Numbered from the stretch's first letter, positions 28,744 through 37,400 are shown. The stretch is 64,000 nt of DNA from Bacillus sp. N1-1 (GCF_009818105.1 NZ_CP046564.1:2418001-2482000), one strand, 5' to 3'. The notes: generated by a model from the letters alone, not told the origin. A program made the numbers and translations.

Positions 28744-28991
28744 ATTTTTCACCCCAAATACATTGTATGAAGGAAATGGACTTTTATGACATTCTTTTTA
28801 TAATCCACGAATCATCGAGACACTTCTACTAATTTTTTATATTAGTATAGAATTGGTAGAAGAACGAATTGCTAAACGTTCATAAACCTATCCAACCAGG
28901 CTAGGACTGTGGAACAGATTGATCTTTCTGTTTATTCCCGTTTTTCTGTAGCACTTTTAATCCACTACCGATGTCTGATGCTAGATCGTTG

Positions 28992-29795
28992 TTACGCATG
29001 TCTTTTCTTTCTACCGAGCTTTACAGATACATTTACAGTCTCTCTTAGCTCACCAGTAGTAGAAAACTCCGATAATGACTCTTTGACCTCTTTTTCAAAC
29101 TCCTCAATTTTATTGCCCAAAAACCGTCTTGCCCCATAGGAAGTGGAGTATAAGTTTCCTAGAATTGACTCAATCGTCCAATTGATCTCATACGTAGGTA
29201 AAGTATGTACTTCCACTTCAAATTTTGAATTTGATATAACTTCTTCGTGGCTAATAATTGGATGAGTATAGGTGGATTTACCTGCTCTCCGTTCTTTCCC
29301 ATACCATTTTTCTATGAGTTCATTCAGTTTTACTTGCCAAGGTTCTAGCGATTTATCTGGATCATAATTATCTATGATAGCCACTCCACCACCGTAGGGA
29401 ATTAAGTCGAATAACTCCTCTAAAACCCTGGGTCTGTCCATCCAATGAAAAGCCTTTGCTATTGTCACAATAGTGAATTGGTCATTATGTAATTCTTTAT
29501 ATTGTTCTAGTGTTCCATTAAACCACTGAATTTGCCCCACCCTCAACTCTTGGTGAAGACGTTTTGCCTCATTAATCATTTCTGGTTCTATATCTATACC
29601 TACTATTTTATTACACCAATCCGAGAACCTTACTGTAAGTTGACCTGTACCACTACCTAGATCAAGGAGGTTTTGATCTCCATTAAGCGAAAACTGCTTC
29701 ACTAAAAACCTTATTAGAGATGCTGGATACATTGGTCTGTATCTTGAATAAAAACTTGCTGCATCCTTAAACAAATCTGCTCCATACTTTTCCAA
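28992..29795 (-). CDS. Class I SAM-dependent methyltransferase
   Basis: 267 residues. SAM-binding motif I is LLDLGSGTGQLT near residue 42, then IVGIDIEPEMINEA and the post-motif FTIVTIAKAFHWMD. The FHWMD signature is typical of UbiE/trans-aconitate-like small-molecule methyltransferases. TTG start behind GGGGA. First unit of the cassette-like array when read left to right, and transcribed leftward like nearly all of its members. Substrate unknown. Confidence 0.87.
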   Translation of the reverse strand: MEKYGADLFKDAASFYSRYRPMYPASLIRFLVKQFSLNGDQNLLDLGSGTGQLTVRFSDWCNKIVGIDIEPEMINEAKRLHQELRVGQIQWFNGTLEQYKELHNDQFTIVTIAKAFHWMDRPRVLEELFDLIPYGGGVAIIDNYDPDKSLEPWQVKLNELIEKWYGKERRAGKSTYTHPIISHEEVISNSKFEVEVHTLPTYEINWTIESILGNLYSTSYGARRFLGNKIEEFEKEVKESLSEFSTTGELRETVNVSVKLGRKKRHA

Positions 29796-29842
29796 TTAAT
29801 TCCCCACCCGTATGAATCTTTTATTCATTCACTATTTGCTTT

Positions 29843-29878
29843 CGCTCCTATTGTTCGAGAATTGCTCCGATTATTTGG
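29843..29878 (-). repeat. Array repeat copy 1
   Basis: Minus strand CAAATAATCGGAGCAATTC. Carries the TCGGAGC core and a short hairpin; lies 7 bases past the stop of the 30-codon ORF at 29885. Confidence 0.6.
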
Positions 29879-29884
29879 TATAAA

Positions 29885-29977
29885 TCAGTAAAAAAAAGAT
29901 AGCTTCTTTCTTTTTCGAAGAAGTATCGCAACTACTACTAGAATGATTGGAACTATTGAAATTAATGCAATGCTCAT
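29885..29977 (-). CDS. Possible 30-aa membrane peptide
   Basis: Reads MSIALISIVPIILVVVAILL followed by the basic tail RKRKKLSFFY: one membrane helix and a positively charged end. GGGGG directly precedes the ATG, an unusually short spacing. An array repeat begins seven bases beyond its stop, as for the other cassette genes, which is the main reason to take it seriously. Confidence 0.4.
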   Translation of the reverse strand: MSIALISIVPIILVVVAILLRKRKKLSFFY

Positions 29978-30011
29978 CCCCCTATCAATACCGCACTATT
30001 CCGCACTATAC

Positions 30012-30058
30012 CTGTATAGAGCGCTTACCTATTATTCAGCATGGGCTCGATATTCTAG
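30012..30058 (-). repeat. Array repeat copy 2 (diverged)
   Basis: GAGCCCATGCTG ... GTAAGCGCTC on the minus strand, preceded by AGAATATC; core reduced to TCGAGC. Lies 37 bases past the stop of the mini-ORF at 30095. Confidence 0.5.
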
Positions 30059-30094
30059 AAAACTTGATTTCAGGATACTATAATCCTGTGATAA

Positions 30095-30160
30095 TTAGGT
30101 ATTATGTGTTTCCCTTAATCTTAACCCATTAGCAACAACACCAATTGACCTATTCGCCAT
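30095..30160 (-). CDS. Possible 21-aa leader or mini-gene
   Basis: A 21-codon frame, MANRSIGVVANGLRLRETHN plus T, behind a perfect AGGAGG seven bases before the ATG. A small CAGGAT/ATCCTG palindrome and array repeat 2 follow. Too short to place in a family; it could also be the 5' stub of a decayed gene. Confidence 0.35.
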   Translation of the reverse strand: MANRSIGVVANGLRLRETHNT

Positions 30161-30290
30161 CTTTAAACCTCCTAAATAAGTCATTTTCCCTTTCAAAAAG
30201 TTAATGCATTGAAGATTCTATTTAGCAATTACGTGTGAAGGTTCCAAGTCATTGAACTACAAATATCTCAAATGGTCTACCTTTAATTTT

Positions 30291-30962
30291 TTATATAAAT
30301 CTTTTTAAATATTCGCCAAATATCTTGTTCATAACTTTGGGTGTGTTTTCTAAATAAACATTAATTTGTTCTATGTTTGATTCGAATTTATTAGAGTTTC
30401 TATCATCTGTTGGAAAATCAGATATTCCTTTAATAATAATACATTCAACATCATTCTTTTTACAGATATAAGCAATTGCACCCGCTTCTGTATCGGCTAT
30501 TGTTATTTTGTTTTCTTTAAGTTCTAAAAAGTCCTTCCACATAACTACTGCTTTATCAGCAGTTCCAATTGTTCCGGTATAAAAATCTTCTCCATATTTT
30601 GATAGATCAATATCAACTATGAAGGATTGTTTAGTAAGTGGCTCGATTTCTTTTACTGTGCAATCATATTGAACGGCTTTATCGGGTACAAGAATATCCA
30701 AATTACTGAACTTATCATCTATTCCTGCACATGTTCCAGCAACGACTACTTTAGTTAAATTAAATTTAGAAATCATATACTGATTACCACCAACACCATT
30801 TACTTTTCTTACACCGGTACTATAAAAAACAAGTTTGGTATCATTAATTGTTCTTATGAAATACTCGCCATAAGGATAACCGAAACGTTCATTTTCTTTA
30901 ATGCCGAAATACTCTAATGTCGCTTCATATTCCCACTTCGTTGCTATACTTATTCCTATCAT
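30291..30962 (-). CDS. Nucleoside phosphorylase / MTA-SAH nucleosidase-like protein
   Basis: 223 residues, PNP/UDP phosphorylase superfamily. The start MIGISIATKWEYEA and VVVAGTCAGID match the ribose-phosphate loop region. The signature ADTEAGAIAYICKKNDVECIIIKGISD holds the ribose-binding Glu and the catalytic Asp of MTA/SAH nucleosidases. It differs from the housekeeping MtnN in length and divergence, so it may act on another nucleoside. A bare accessory copy in the array. Confidence 0.82.
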   Translation of the reverse strand: MIGISIATKWEYEATLEYFGIKENERFGYPYGEYFIRTINDTKLVFYSTGVRKVNGVGGNQYMISKFNLTKVVVAGTCAGIDDKFSNLDILVPDKAVQYDCTVKEIEPLTKQSFIVDIDLSKYGEDFYTGTIGTADKAVVMWKDFLELKENKITIADTEAGAIAYICKKNDVECIIIKGISDFPTDDRNSNKFESNIEQINVYLENTPKVMNKIFGEYLKRFI

Positions 30963-30989
30963 CGACTTATCACCCTACAAATATAATTT

Positions 30990-31027
30990 GTCACTATTAA
31001 GCAAACGCTCCGACTTAATTGAATAAG
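30990..31027 (-). repeat. Array repeat copy 3
   Basis: Minus strand TTATTCAATTAAGTCGGAGC then GTTTGCTTAATAG. 45 bases past the end of the phosphotransferase relic. Confidence 0.7.
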
Positions 31028-31071
31028 CCTTTCTCTACGATTGCTTCCTTTTGATTTCTCCTACTTTAAAT

Positions 31072-31948
31072 TCAGTAATTTTTTTTTTTGCTATTTTCAT
31101 TAGTAAAACCTTGAAAATGCTTGTGTATTTCCCAAGCTAACATCATAGTTATATGGTCTATATAAAGATAGTTAAAGTCTTTCATATAATCTTCTTCTAT
31201 AATATTAAGCTGCTTTTCCTTCAAAAGTTTCCAATATGCCTTAATTACGAAATGAATTAACTCTATGTCATAAATATCCTGCAACAGGATCGTTATATCT
31301 CTCAGTGGTGAACCGATTGCTGCCCATTCCCAATCGATAAACCAAATCTGCTCTTCATAATGGAATATATTTTCTAAATGAGGATCTCCGTGAGTCAAGA
31401 CCAAAGGGCTTCTCGCTTCAAAATTACTTAAAGACAATTGGTCATAAACATCATTTATTGTTTGGATCTACTCAGACTTTGCCCAGTGGTGGCGATCACA
31501 CAACTTTTTCATTTCATCTAGACACCAATTGCGCCATTCAGAGCTTATTTGGTGAATAGGTAACTCGGGGGTAAGGTTCGAACTTGTACTGTGAAGGTCT
31601 GATAACCTCTGTAAGATACCTGTGATTACCTTCTGCCTATCTGTTAAAAATAAACTGTCATAATTGTCTTTTAGTGGTGACATAAGATCATGCATAAGGA
31701 TCGCCTGGGGAGGTTTATTCCAGACTTGTACTAATTTGCAAAACTGCTTAATAGGGTTTATTAGTTTCTCATAAATATCTATTTCACTATTTCGATCAGC
31801 TGCAATGCTTATAGATATATGATCCTCTTTGATTCTTATCATCTAAAACATCAACCCTAAATATACTACCTGCATGAGCACCATGAATAACTTCTTTACT
31901 TAATAGCTTCCATCTTTTCTCTATCATTCTTTCTTCTAAATGCGTCAA
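31072..31948 (-). pseudogene. Aminoglycoside-phosphotransferase-family relic
   Basis: One kinase-like gene split three ways. It begins at a TTG (31948, AGGAG eight bases ahead): the N-lobe GAHAGSIFRVDVLDD ends in a frameshift near 31805. The second part (31842-31468) stops at an in-frame TAG (31468-31470). Reading through the TAG in the same frame gives IQTINDVYDQ, then the catalytic loop LVLTHGDPHLENIF and WFIDWEWAAIGSP, the Brenner-type motifs of APH/choline kinases. So one frameshift and one nonsense codon. Possible former resistance gene; substrate unknown. Confidence 0.85.
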
Positions 31949-32006
31949 AGGATCCTCTCCTTTATTGTTGTGATTGAAATAGGTGATGAAGAATTCAAAT
32001 GAGAAA

Positions 32007-32741
32007 CTATGACTTATAAGAAATCGTCTCAACCATTTCTCTAATGGCATTTATGACAGGTTTCGGTCTGTCGATGTGGATGGCGTGCCCAGCCTCTTTA
32101 ACCACAATATGTTTACTTGTTTTAGTTAGATACGAAAGGTCAATTTGAAACCTCATCCAGGTGTCAAAGGATTCACTCGTATGGTGGGGTTGCGTTCCTC
32201 CTGTAAGAACGATAAGAGGAATGTTTTTGAGTTTACTTCCACGAACTTGTTCTAGACTTTCTTCAAATTCATTTAGCGAAGATTCTACAAAGAATTGCCC
32301 TAAGTATTCATTCTTTACTTTCTCAGTAAACAGAGGTACCATTTCAATATTTTGATCTTCGTGAACTGAATCTATTAGGATTAGTCCTGTTACATCTTCA
32401 GGGTACCTACTAGCATAATGTCGTACATTTACTCCACCAAATGAATGTCCTACTAATAGGTATGGAGGCTTGATACCTGCAGCTCTAAGTAGGTTTCTTA
32501 GATTCTCGACAATTTGTAAACTATGTTTGGGTTTTTGACTATTATTACTTTTCCCTATACCTTCTCTGTCATAAAAAAACACGTTTGCAAAAGTCGATAC
32601 TTCTTTTCTAATGGATTGCCAATTGTCTAATGCCCACCCATAACCTGATTCAAAAACAACCGTTGGGCTAGAGTCAGACATAGCAACATACTCGTAGTAA
32701 AGCGCTGTTCCTTCGACATTTATCTTTTGACCATTACTCAA
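32007..32741 (-). CDS. Alpha/beta hydrolase
   Basis: 244 residues. Nucleophile elbow GHSFGG with Ser100, oxyanion region VFESGYGWALDNW, acid in LILIDSVHED, catalytic His in GHAIHIDRP. GGGGGAG six bases before the TTG start at 32741. It is followed after about 60 bases by the phosphotransferase relic. Substrate unknown; esterase or lactonase activity is the broad expectation. Confidence 0.88.
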   Translation of the reverse strand: MSNGQKINVEGTALYYEYVAMSDSSPTVVFESGYGWALDNWQSIRKEVSTFANVFFYDREGIGKSNNSQKPKHSLQIVENLRNLLRAAGIKPPYLLVGHSFGGVNVRHYASRYPEDVTGLILIDSVHEDQNIEMVPLFTEKVKNEYLGQFFVESSLNEFEESLEQVRGSKLKNIPLIVLTGGTQPHHTSESFDTWMRFQIDLSYLTKTSKHIVVKEAGHAIHIDRPKPVINAIREMVETISYKS

Positions 32742-32794
32742 ATTTCTCTCCCCCAAATAAAGAACCTTTTCTTGATCAAGTTAATTTCAATGAC

Positions 32795-32826
32795 CTACAA
32801 AACAATCGCTCCGAAATCATGGAACA
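32795..32826 (-). repeat. Array repeat copy 4
   Basis: Minus strand TGTTCCATGATTTCGGAGCG; 10 bases past the stop of the small membrane protein at 32837. Confidence 0.7.
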
Positions 32827-32836
32827 TTGATATGTG

Positions 32837-33034
32837 TTATAGCTGTTTCCAACTATTGATTTGTATCCTTAGAACAGAAGCTATTACCCCAAAGAGACAA
32901 AATATGATTCCTACTGGCAAAATGAAGAATAGTAAAACATTCGGGATTATTCCAAGGTACGGTAGAATTGTACATACCGGAACTGCAACGGTCAGGGTTA
33001 TTAAGATAATCAATTCTAGTTTTTTGGTTTGCAA
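32837..33034 (-). CDS. Small two-helix membrane protein
   Basis: About 65 residues, nearly all hydrophobic: two membrane helices (LIILITLTVAVPVCTIL and VLLFFILPVGIIFCLFG) with a basic C-terminus. AGGAG precedes two close TTG codons; the second (33034) has the better nine-base spacing. Followed directly by array repeat 4. No family recognised. Confidence 0.6.
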   Translation of the reverse strand: MQTKKLELIILITLTVAVPVCTILPYLGIIPNVLLFFILPVGIIFCLFGVIASVLRIQINSWKQL

Positions 33035-33098
33035 ATACAAATTCTCCTAAAGCAATACAATAGTTTTATTAGCATCTAATCTTAGTTATCATTTGCTT

Positions 33099-33193
33099 AA
33101 TACCAATTATTTCAAAACAGTGCCAATAAATCTATCTTTTTTCCACAAAAAAGAGCCTATCTTATTACAGATAAGCTCCGAGTTACTTGAATA
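33099..33193 (-). repeat. Array repeat copy 5 (long form)
   Basis: Minus strand: TTATTCAAGTAACTCGGAGC, hairpin arm TTATCTGTAATAAGATAG, GGCTCTTTTTT, then 45 bases on the second conserved box TTTTGAAATAATTGGTATT. It overlaps the stop codon of the acetyltransferase gene. Confidence 0.85.
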
Positions 33194-33728
33194 ACTTATA
33201 CCAGTACAAAGTGGTTTCAATATTAGGATTAAATGACTGCTTTAGTGTGTCAACTCCACCTAGTATGAATCCTTGTTTCACATAAAATCTGCATGCACCA
33301 AGATTATCATCTTGTGCTTCCAAGGACATTCCTATAAGTTTTCTTTGTTTTGCCCACTCTTCCGCTTTATTTAAGAGCAACTTTCCGACTCCACTACCTC
33401 TATAAATTTTTTTAGTAGCAATGTTTTGAATATAACAGAAGCGATTCCAATCCTTAATTATTCTAATTTGTCCTATGCAAGTATTATTCATATAAGCTAA
33501 AAACAAAGTTTTATCCTCTCGGTTTATATATTGGCTCCAATCAAGTTTGTCATCTGGAAAACGTGTTTCTCTAGTTTCATCAAAAAGAACCTCTTTATAA
33601 GACCACTTTCCTGATTGTAAACTGGGGACAACTCTACCATGTAACTTAAAATAATCATTTGTCTTATTGATATCATTTATTAACTCATTATTTAAGGGAG
33701 AAATAATTATTTTACTTTCACTACCCAA
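33183..33728 (-). CDS. GNAT acetyltransferase, streptothricin-acetyltransferase-like
   Basis: 181 residues. The acetyl-CoA motif is IYRGSGVGKLLLNKAEEWA, after IGQIRIIKDWNRFCYIQNIA, and then LEAQDDNLGACRFYVKQGFILGGVD. This block layout resembles the Sat/SAT streptothricin acetyltransferases, so an antibiotic-modifying role is possible but unproven. TTG start with AAGGA eleven bases ahead. Its stop codon lies inside array repeat 5. Confidence 0.82.
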   Translation of the reverse strand: MGSESKIIISPLNNELINDINKTNDYFKLHGRVVPSLQSGKWSYKEVLFDETRETRFPDDKLDWSQYINREDKTLFLAYMNNTCIGQIRIIKDWNRFCYIQNIATKKIYRGSGVGKLLLNKAEEWAKQRKLIGMSLEAQDDNLGACRFYVKQGFILGGVDTLKQSFNPNIETTLYWYKLFK

Positions 33729-34116
33729 TATTACACACTTCCTTTTATGATTTTTTTGAAAATATTTTATTTAAGGATAGTTAAACCCTATCTTATTCAA
33801 TATTACTGCCCAAATTTCTAATACCAATTATTTCAAATTAATTCGTGTAACTCAATCTTTAACTCCAGTTAAAAGGAGCCTATCTTATTACAGATAAACT
33901 CCGATTATATTGAATAACATCTGAGGCACCTAAAACTATTCACCAACTACTTTTTTTAGTTCTACTTCCAAATAAGATCTTCGTATTGATCTATTTCTTG
34001 AGCAATTAAATATATGTATTATATCCATTACTGTATAAGACGCTGATTATCTTTTGTTTAGTTACCAATCTAAAAGCTTCATTGACCTCTTCATCAAAAT
34101 ATTTGATAACTTTCAC
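33729..34116. other. Intergenic stretch with repeat 6
   Basis: About 390 AT-rich bases. Contains repeat 6 and, nearest the relic gene, an open stretch in frame beyond its TAG stop. No other gene seen. Confidence 0.4.
33820..33917 (-). repeat. Array repeat copy 6 (long form)
   Basis: Minus strand TTATTCAATATAATCGGAGT, TTATCTGTAATAAGATAGGC, TCCTTTT, and the TTTGAAATAATTGGTATT box 50 bases later. Nearly identical to copies 5, 15, 16 and 19. Confidence 0.85.
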
Positions 34117-34384
34117 CTATATTTTTTGCCCTTCACCATATTTCTTTGGATTGGCAACTCGTATAGTTTGTGAATCTGGCTTGTTTTCAAATTCATATGA
34201 CTCTGTAGAGGATACTGCATCGCTAACTGTTTTCCATGATTCGATTTCAATATCCCCATTTTCTTTGTTGATTTCTGTTATTTTCCCTTGAATAAATGTT
34301 CCTTCTTCAATCTGCAGACAACCTATCATAGTAATAGCTAAAGCTGCAACAAGCAACAATGAAGAACATCTTGCTCTTCGGCAT
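34117..34384 (-). pseudogene. Decayed DUF3221-like lipoprotein
   Basis: The main frame holds a signal-like stretch LLVAALAITMIGC (Cys as lipidation site) and a small OB-like domain with QGKITEINKENGDIEIESW and the end KKYGEGQKI. An ATG at 34384 (MPKSKMFF) is in another frame, so a frameshift near 34350 separates start and body. The frame also remains open after the TAG stop (VKVIKYFDEEVNEAF). DUF3221 membership is my reading of the KYxxGQK ending. Probably non-functional. Confidence 0.5.
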
Positions 34385-34419
34385 TTGGTAACGAGTGGTG
34401 ACAGACACAGTCATATGAA

Positions 34420-35337
34420 TCACGCTTCGGCCCGGTTATATTGCTTTGGGCAATTTGGTTTTTGGTTCTTTGATTCCTGCACGATGATTACAGAGCTGAT
34501 CACCATGATCATCCCGATATATTGCCACGTCGATAAGCTTTCGTTGAAAATGAAGAACGCGATGACAGAGGCGACGACTGGCTCAATGGTTGCTATAATC
34601 GAGGCGCGGCTTGATTCCACATATTGAAGACCTTTCGTGTAGAAAATGAATGGAAGCATCGTAGAAAGAAAGCCAAGTCCGATTACGAGTCCTATCACTT
34701 TTAGATCGGTCAAAGAAGAAACTCTCAAATCTAATCCACTGAAAGGCACAATTGCGAATGAAGCGAAAAGAAACGTGTACACCGTAGCGGTTAATGAGTC
34801 ATATTTCGAAAGTGCTGCTTTTCCGAATATGCTGTAAAGGGCATAGAAAAATCCTGATCCTAGTCCAACGATTAATCCATAAAGCGAAATGGACGTGGTG
34901 GAGCCAGAAAAGATTCCAATTACGAGGGAACACCCTATCAACGTAATCATTAGGGCAGTGACCTTGCGAGCGGTCAGTGATTCTTTGAAGATAATTCGAG
35001 ATAGAATCGTAACAAACGCCGGGGCTGTATAAAGCAAGATAAATGCAATCGAAATAGAAGACTCTTTCATAGAACTGAACAAACACCAATTGAAAAGAAC
35101 AATACTAATAATACCGGTACCTATGAAATACCCGGAGTCCCTCACCTTTATTTTGAACAAATGACGATTCTTTATAAAAACATAAGGGACCATGAAGATG
35201 GAAGCCGTTAACACACGCATTGCTACGACTTCAAGCGGCGTAAATCCTATCTCATAAAGGTACGTTACGAAAATCCCTATTACTCCCCATAGTGAAGCTC
35301 CGATTGCAATCAGTAGCCATGCTGATTTACTTTCCAT
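34420..35337 (-). CDS. EamA/DMT-family transporter
   Basis: 305 residues with ten hydrophobic helices in two EamA repeats: WLLIAIGASLWGVIGIF and GLIVGLGSGFFYALYSIFGK. Inner-membrane exporter or importer of small metabolites. AGGAGG seven bases before the ATG at 35337; the ATG two codons earlier is too close to the site. Genes of this kind often face a MocR-type regulator, but none is here. Confidence 0.88.
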   Translation of the reverse strand: MESKSAWLLIAIGASLWGVIGIFVTYLYEIGFTPLEVVAMRVLTASIFMVPYVFIKNRHLFKIKVRDSGYFIGTGIISIVLFNWCLFSSMKESSISIAFILLYTAPAFVTILSRIIFKESLTARKVTALMITLIGCSLVIGIFSGSTTSISLYGLIVGLGSGFFYALYSIFGKAALSKYDSLTATVYTFLFASFAIVPFSGLDLRVSSLTDLKVIGLVIGLGFLSTMLPFIFYTKGLQYVESSRASIIATIEPVVASVIAFFIFNESLSTWQYIGMIMVISSVIIVQESKNQKPNCPKQYNRAEA

Positions 35338-35343
35338 CAACAT

Positions 35344-35935
35344 CCCTCCTATCTATAATCCATTTATACTAACATAGGACTGGTTCCACAACAAAACTAT
35401 ATCTGGATTCAACAACTTCAATCCTAACTGAGGCCTATACTCTGGTCATTGAAGGTTTGGTGGAGGACGGAAAGACAAGTACACCGTTCCCACAATGATT
35501 TAATAAACCATTGTGCTCGGAAAAGTTCTATTGCAAACAGAATCAAAGTGACTGGCATGTGTTTTAGTAATACTCAATAACGTTATCCATTTTAAACGTA
35601 TTGACGGGACAAGGAACCTTTCCCTCTCTTTTTTCGCTTATGATATTTCCATAAACTCCCCCTTCACAAATTCAAAAGCGCATATCTCGAACTCAAGTCT
35701 TTAACAATCCTGCACTAAACCTATAGAGCGCTTACTTTTTATTAAGTAAACGCTCCGAGATTGTTGAATAAGAAATTCCCTTCGAATCCTTCGAATCGAG
35801 ACGGATTGGCATATTAGGTTTTTGCGTGAATCTGCTTCCCTACTTCTTCGAATTACTTTCACACTGCTTGTCTGTTTCAATTTCCATTTCAGTAATTTAT
35901 ATTTCAGTAAAGGCTCTTTATAAAACCTCGCTTAC
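35344..35935. other. 590-base gene-poor region with repeat 7
   Basis: Contains repeat 7, a CACAATG/CATTGTG palindrome near 35493-35517, and a plus-strand stretch (about 35390-35500) that reads like the end of a protein (LTEAYTLVIEGLVEDGKTS) without a start. No complete gene seen. Confidence 0.4.
35723..35770 (-). repeat. Array repeat copy 7
   Basis: Minus strand TTATTCAACAATCTCGGAGC then GTTTACTTAATAAAAAGTAA and GCGCTC: a strong hairpin in which the stem bases differ from the common form but pair well. Confidence 0.75.
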
Positions 35936-36387
35936 TTATTTGTTACCGAGTTGTTCTGCCAAACCGATTAGAAGTCCTTCGATTCCACGAATGTAGCAGA
36001 GCCGATACGAGTCCTCGTATTGAACCATTTCACCAACGAGCTGAGCACCATACTTAGTTAGTCTGGATACCATTTCATCAATGTCTTCAACGGTGAACAT
36101 TACGCGTTGATAACCTAGGGCGTTTACAGGAGCAATCCGGTGATCTGATATAGTAGGTGGGGTGAGAAATCGCGAAAGTTCAAGTCGGCTTTGAAAATCT
36201 GGGGTAACCATCATAGCAATTCTACGCACTGAGAACCCAATCCTGTTACGCGACCAGCCCATTCACCTTCGACAGTGGCTCGCCCTTCGAGGTTGAAGCC
36301 AATCTCCTCGAAGAATGAGATTGCGTCATCAAGGGATTCTACAACGATGCCGACATTGTCCATTTTTATTAATTTGCTTTTTGCCAT
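35936..36387 (-). pseudogene. Frameshifted VOC/bleomycin-resistance-like protein
   Basis: The gene starts at ATG 36387 (GAAGGAG ahead) and reads MDNVGIVVESLDDAISFFEE, then reaches TGA near 36247 (CVELL). The homologous second half continues in another frame from about 36245: IAMMVTPDFQSRLELSRFL ... ALGYQRVMFTVEDIDEMV ... RLCYIRGIEGLLIGLAEQLG. A single-base shift explains both halves and would restore a 150-residue VOC protein. Confidence 0.85.
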
Positions 36388-36475
36388 AGTTAGATCACTC
36401 CTTCTTAATTTTGATCAAAGCTATCGACTAGTAGCACCGGACTCAGGTGAATTTATATTAAGTTATAACGTTCTT

Positions 36476-36510
36476 GGTCTTCCAGATAAGCTCCGATAAT
36501 AAGGAAGACT
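36476..36510 (-). repeat. Array repeat copy 8 (short)
   Basis: Minus strand CTTCCTTATTATCGGAGCTT then ATCTGGAAGAC; the distal hairpin arm is lost. Confidence 0.6.
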
Positions 36511-36548
36511 CAAGAGAGAGAGGTTTCTTCATTTAATGCACCTTTTTT

Positions 36549-36585
36549 ATTTCATAAACTAAAAGAAAAAATTAGTTTATGAAAT
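36549..36585. repeat. 14-base perfect inverted repeat
   Basis: ATTTCATAAACTAA / TTAGTTTATGAAAT around a 9-base A-rich loop, overlapping the stop of the next gene. No T-run follows, so it may be an mRNA-end hairpin rather than a classical terminator. Confidence 0.6.
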
Positions 36586-36814
36586 GTGTAGATAATAAAA
36601 ATAGCCAGGGACTCACTAAGAGTAGAACGCTTAGATACATAAAGTTACGTTTCCCAAGCCCCATTGCGATTGCCCAACTAAACAAACTACATAGAGATGT
36701 CAGGAGGAGGGTTGTAATCATTCCATACTCCTGGAATAAAGGTATTGTGAAAGACAAAAAACCAACGGCAAGAATAATCCAATACATCACATAAGGTAGC
36801 TTTCTTGTTTCCAT
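36572..36814 (-). CDS. Small three-helix membrane protein
   Basis: About 80 residues: three hydrophobic segments (YWIILAVGFLSFTIPLF, TTLLLTSLCSLFSWAIAMG, FMYLSVLLLVSPWLFLLS). AGGAG nine bases before the ATG at 36814; an ATG two codons earlier also possible. Single small membrane genes are common in this array. Function unknown. Confidence 0.65.
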   Translation of the reverse strand: METRKLPYVMYWIILAVGFLSFTIPLFQEYGMITTLLLTSLCSLFSWAIAMGLGKRNFMYLSVLLLVSPWLFLLSTHFIN

Positions 36815-36864
36815 TCGCATCCTCTCCTTTTTAAGAATTCATATGGTATACTAACGTAACACTT

Positions 36865-36987
36865 TTATTTTCCCGCTGTCTTTAACAGTTTATGGCTTAT
36901 GACTAGTGAAGCAGGAATGCAAAAGATCACGAATATGAGTAAACCGATCGCATACGTAGCTACTAAACTGTAAGAACTTACTCCCAT
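36865..36987 (-). CDS. Possible 40-aa membrane protein
   Basis: MGVSSYSLVATYAIGLLIFV and further to HKLLKTAGK: one membrane helix and a basic tail. AAGGA eight bases before the ATG. It starts 28 bases after the zinc-ribbon gene and may be translated with it. A longer frame upstream overlaps that gene and is unlikely. Confidence 0.45.
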   Translation of the reverse strand: MGVSSYSLVATYAIGLLIFVIFCIPASLVISHKLLKTAGK

Positions 36988-37015
36988 TTGTTTTTTCCTT
37001 GTCCTAATGAATACC

Positions 37016-37183
37016 CTACTCACTAAACTCTTTGTGTTCATCAATGTAGAGAGCCACATAACCACAATTAGGACAAACGGCTGCTTTTGGTTTGGCAGAT
37101 ACTTTATTAAAAAGTCCCTTCCCTTTTTTACTTATTCTAATTCCATAAGTATCAGCTTCACATTGATATTGACAACATTTCAT
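37016..37183 (-). CDS. Small zinc-ribbon protein (55 aa)
   Basis: MKCCQYQCEADTYGIRI gives one cysteine group and KAAVCPNCGYVALYIDEH gives CPxC, together a plausible four-Cys zinc site. GGTGG seven bases before the ATG; the longer upstream reading has no site. Nucleic-acid binding or redox role possible. Belongs to the three-gene cassette ending at repeat 8. Confidence 0.65.
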   Translation of the reverse strand: MKCCQYQCEADTYGIRISKKGKGLFNKVSAKPKAAVCPNCGYVALYIDEHKEFSE

Positions 37184-37281
37184 CTTTATACCACCTTTGT
37201 TTTTAAATTGCTTTTTAATACCACCCAGTAAGTTCCAAAAAAGCAGAAACTTAATAAGTGAATACACCTGCAAGATGAAAC

Positions 37282-37326
37282 AAGGAGCTTATCTTATTAA
37301 AGATAAGCTCCGAGATACAGGAATAC
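37282..37326 (-). repeat. Array repeat copy 9
   Basis: Minus strand ATTCCTGTATCTCGGAGCTT, ATCTTTAATAAGATAAGCTC, CTTGTTT: a perfect GGAGCTTATCT / AGATAAGCTCC hairpin. Confidence 0.85.
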
Positions 37327-37400
37327 TCGAAATCGAGATATGTTGTGCAGAAAGGTAACTAACGTAATTGTAGTCGAATAACTCTTCAACTTTGTAAGCT

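Larger units (their letters stand above)
29796..30290. other. Gene-poor stretch in the array
   Basis: 495 bases without a gene over 30 codons. It holds repeats 1 and 2, the two mini-ORFs and a palindrome at 30071-30088. Confidence 0.5.
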
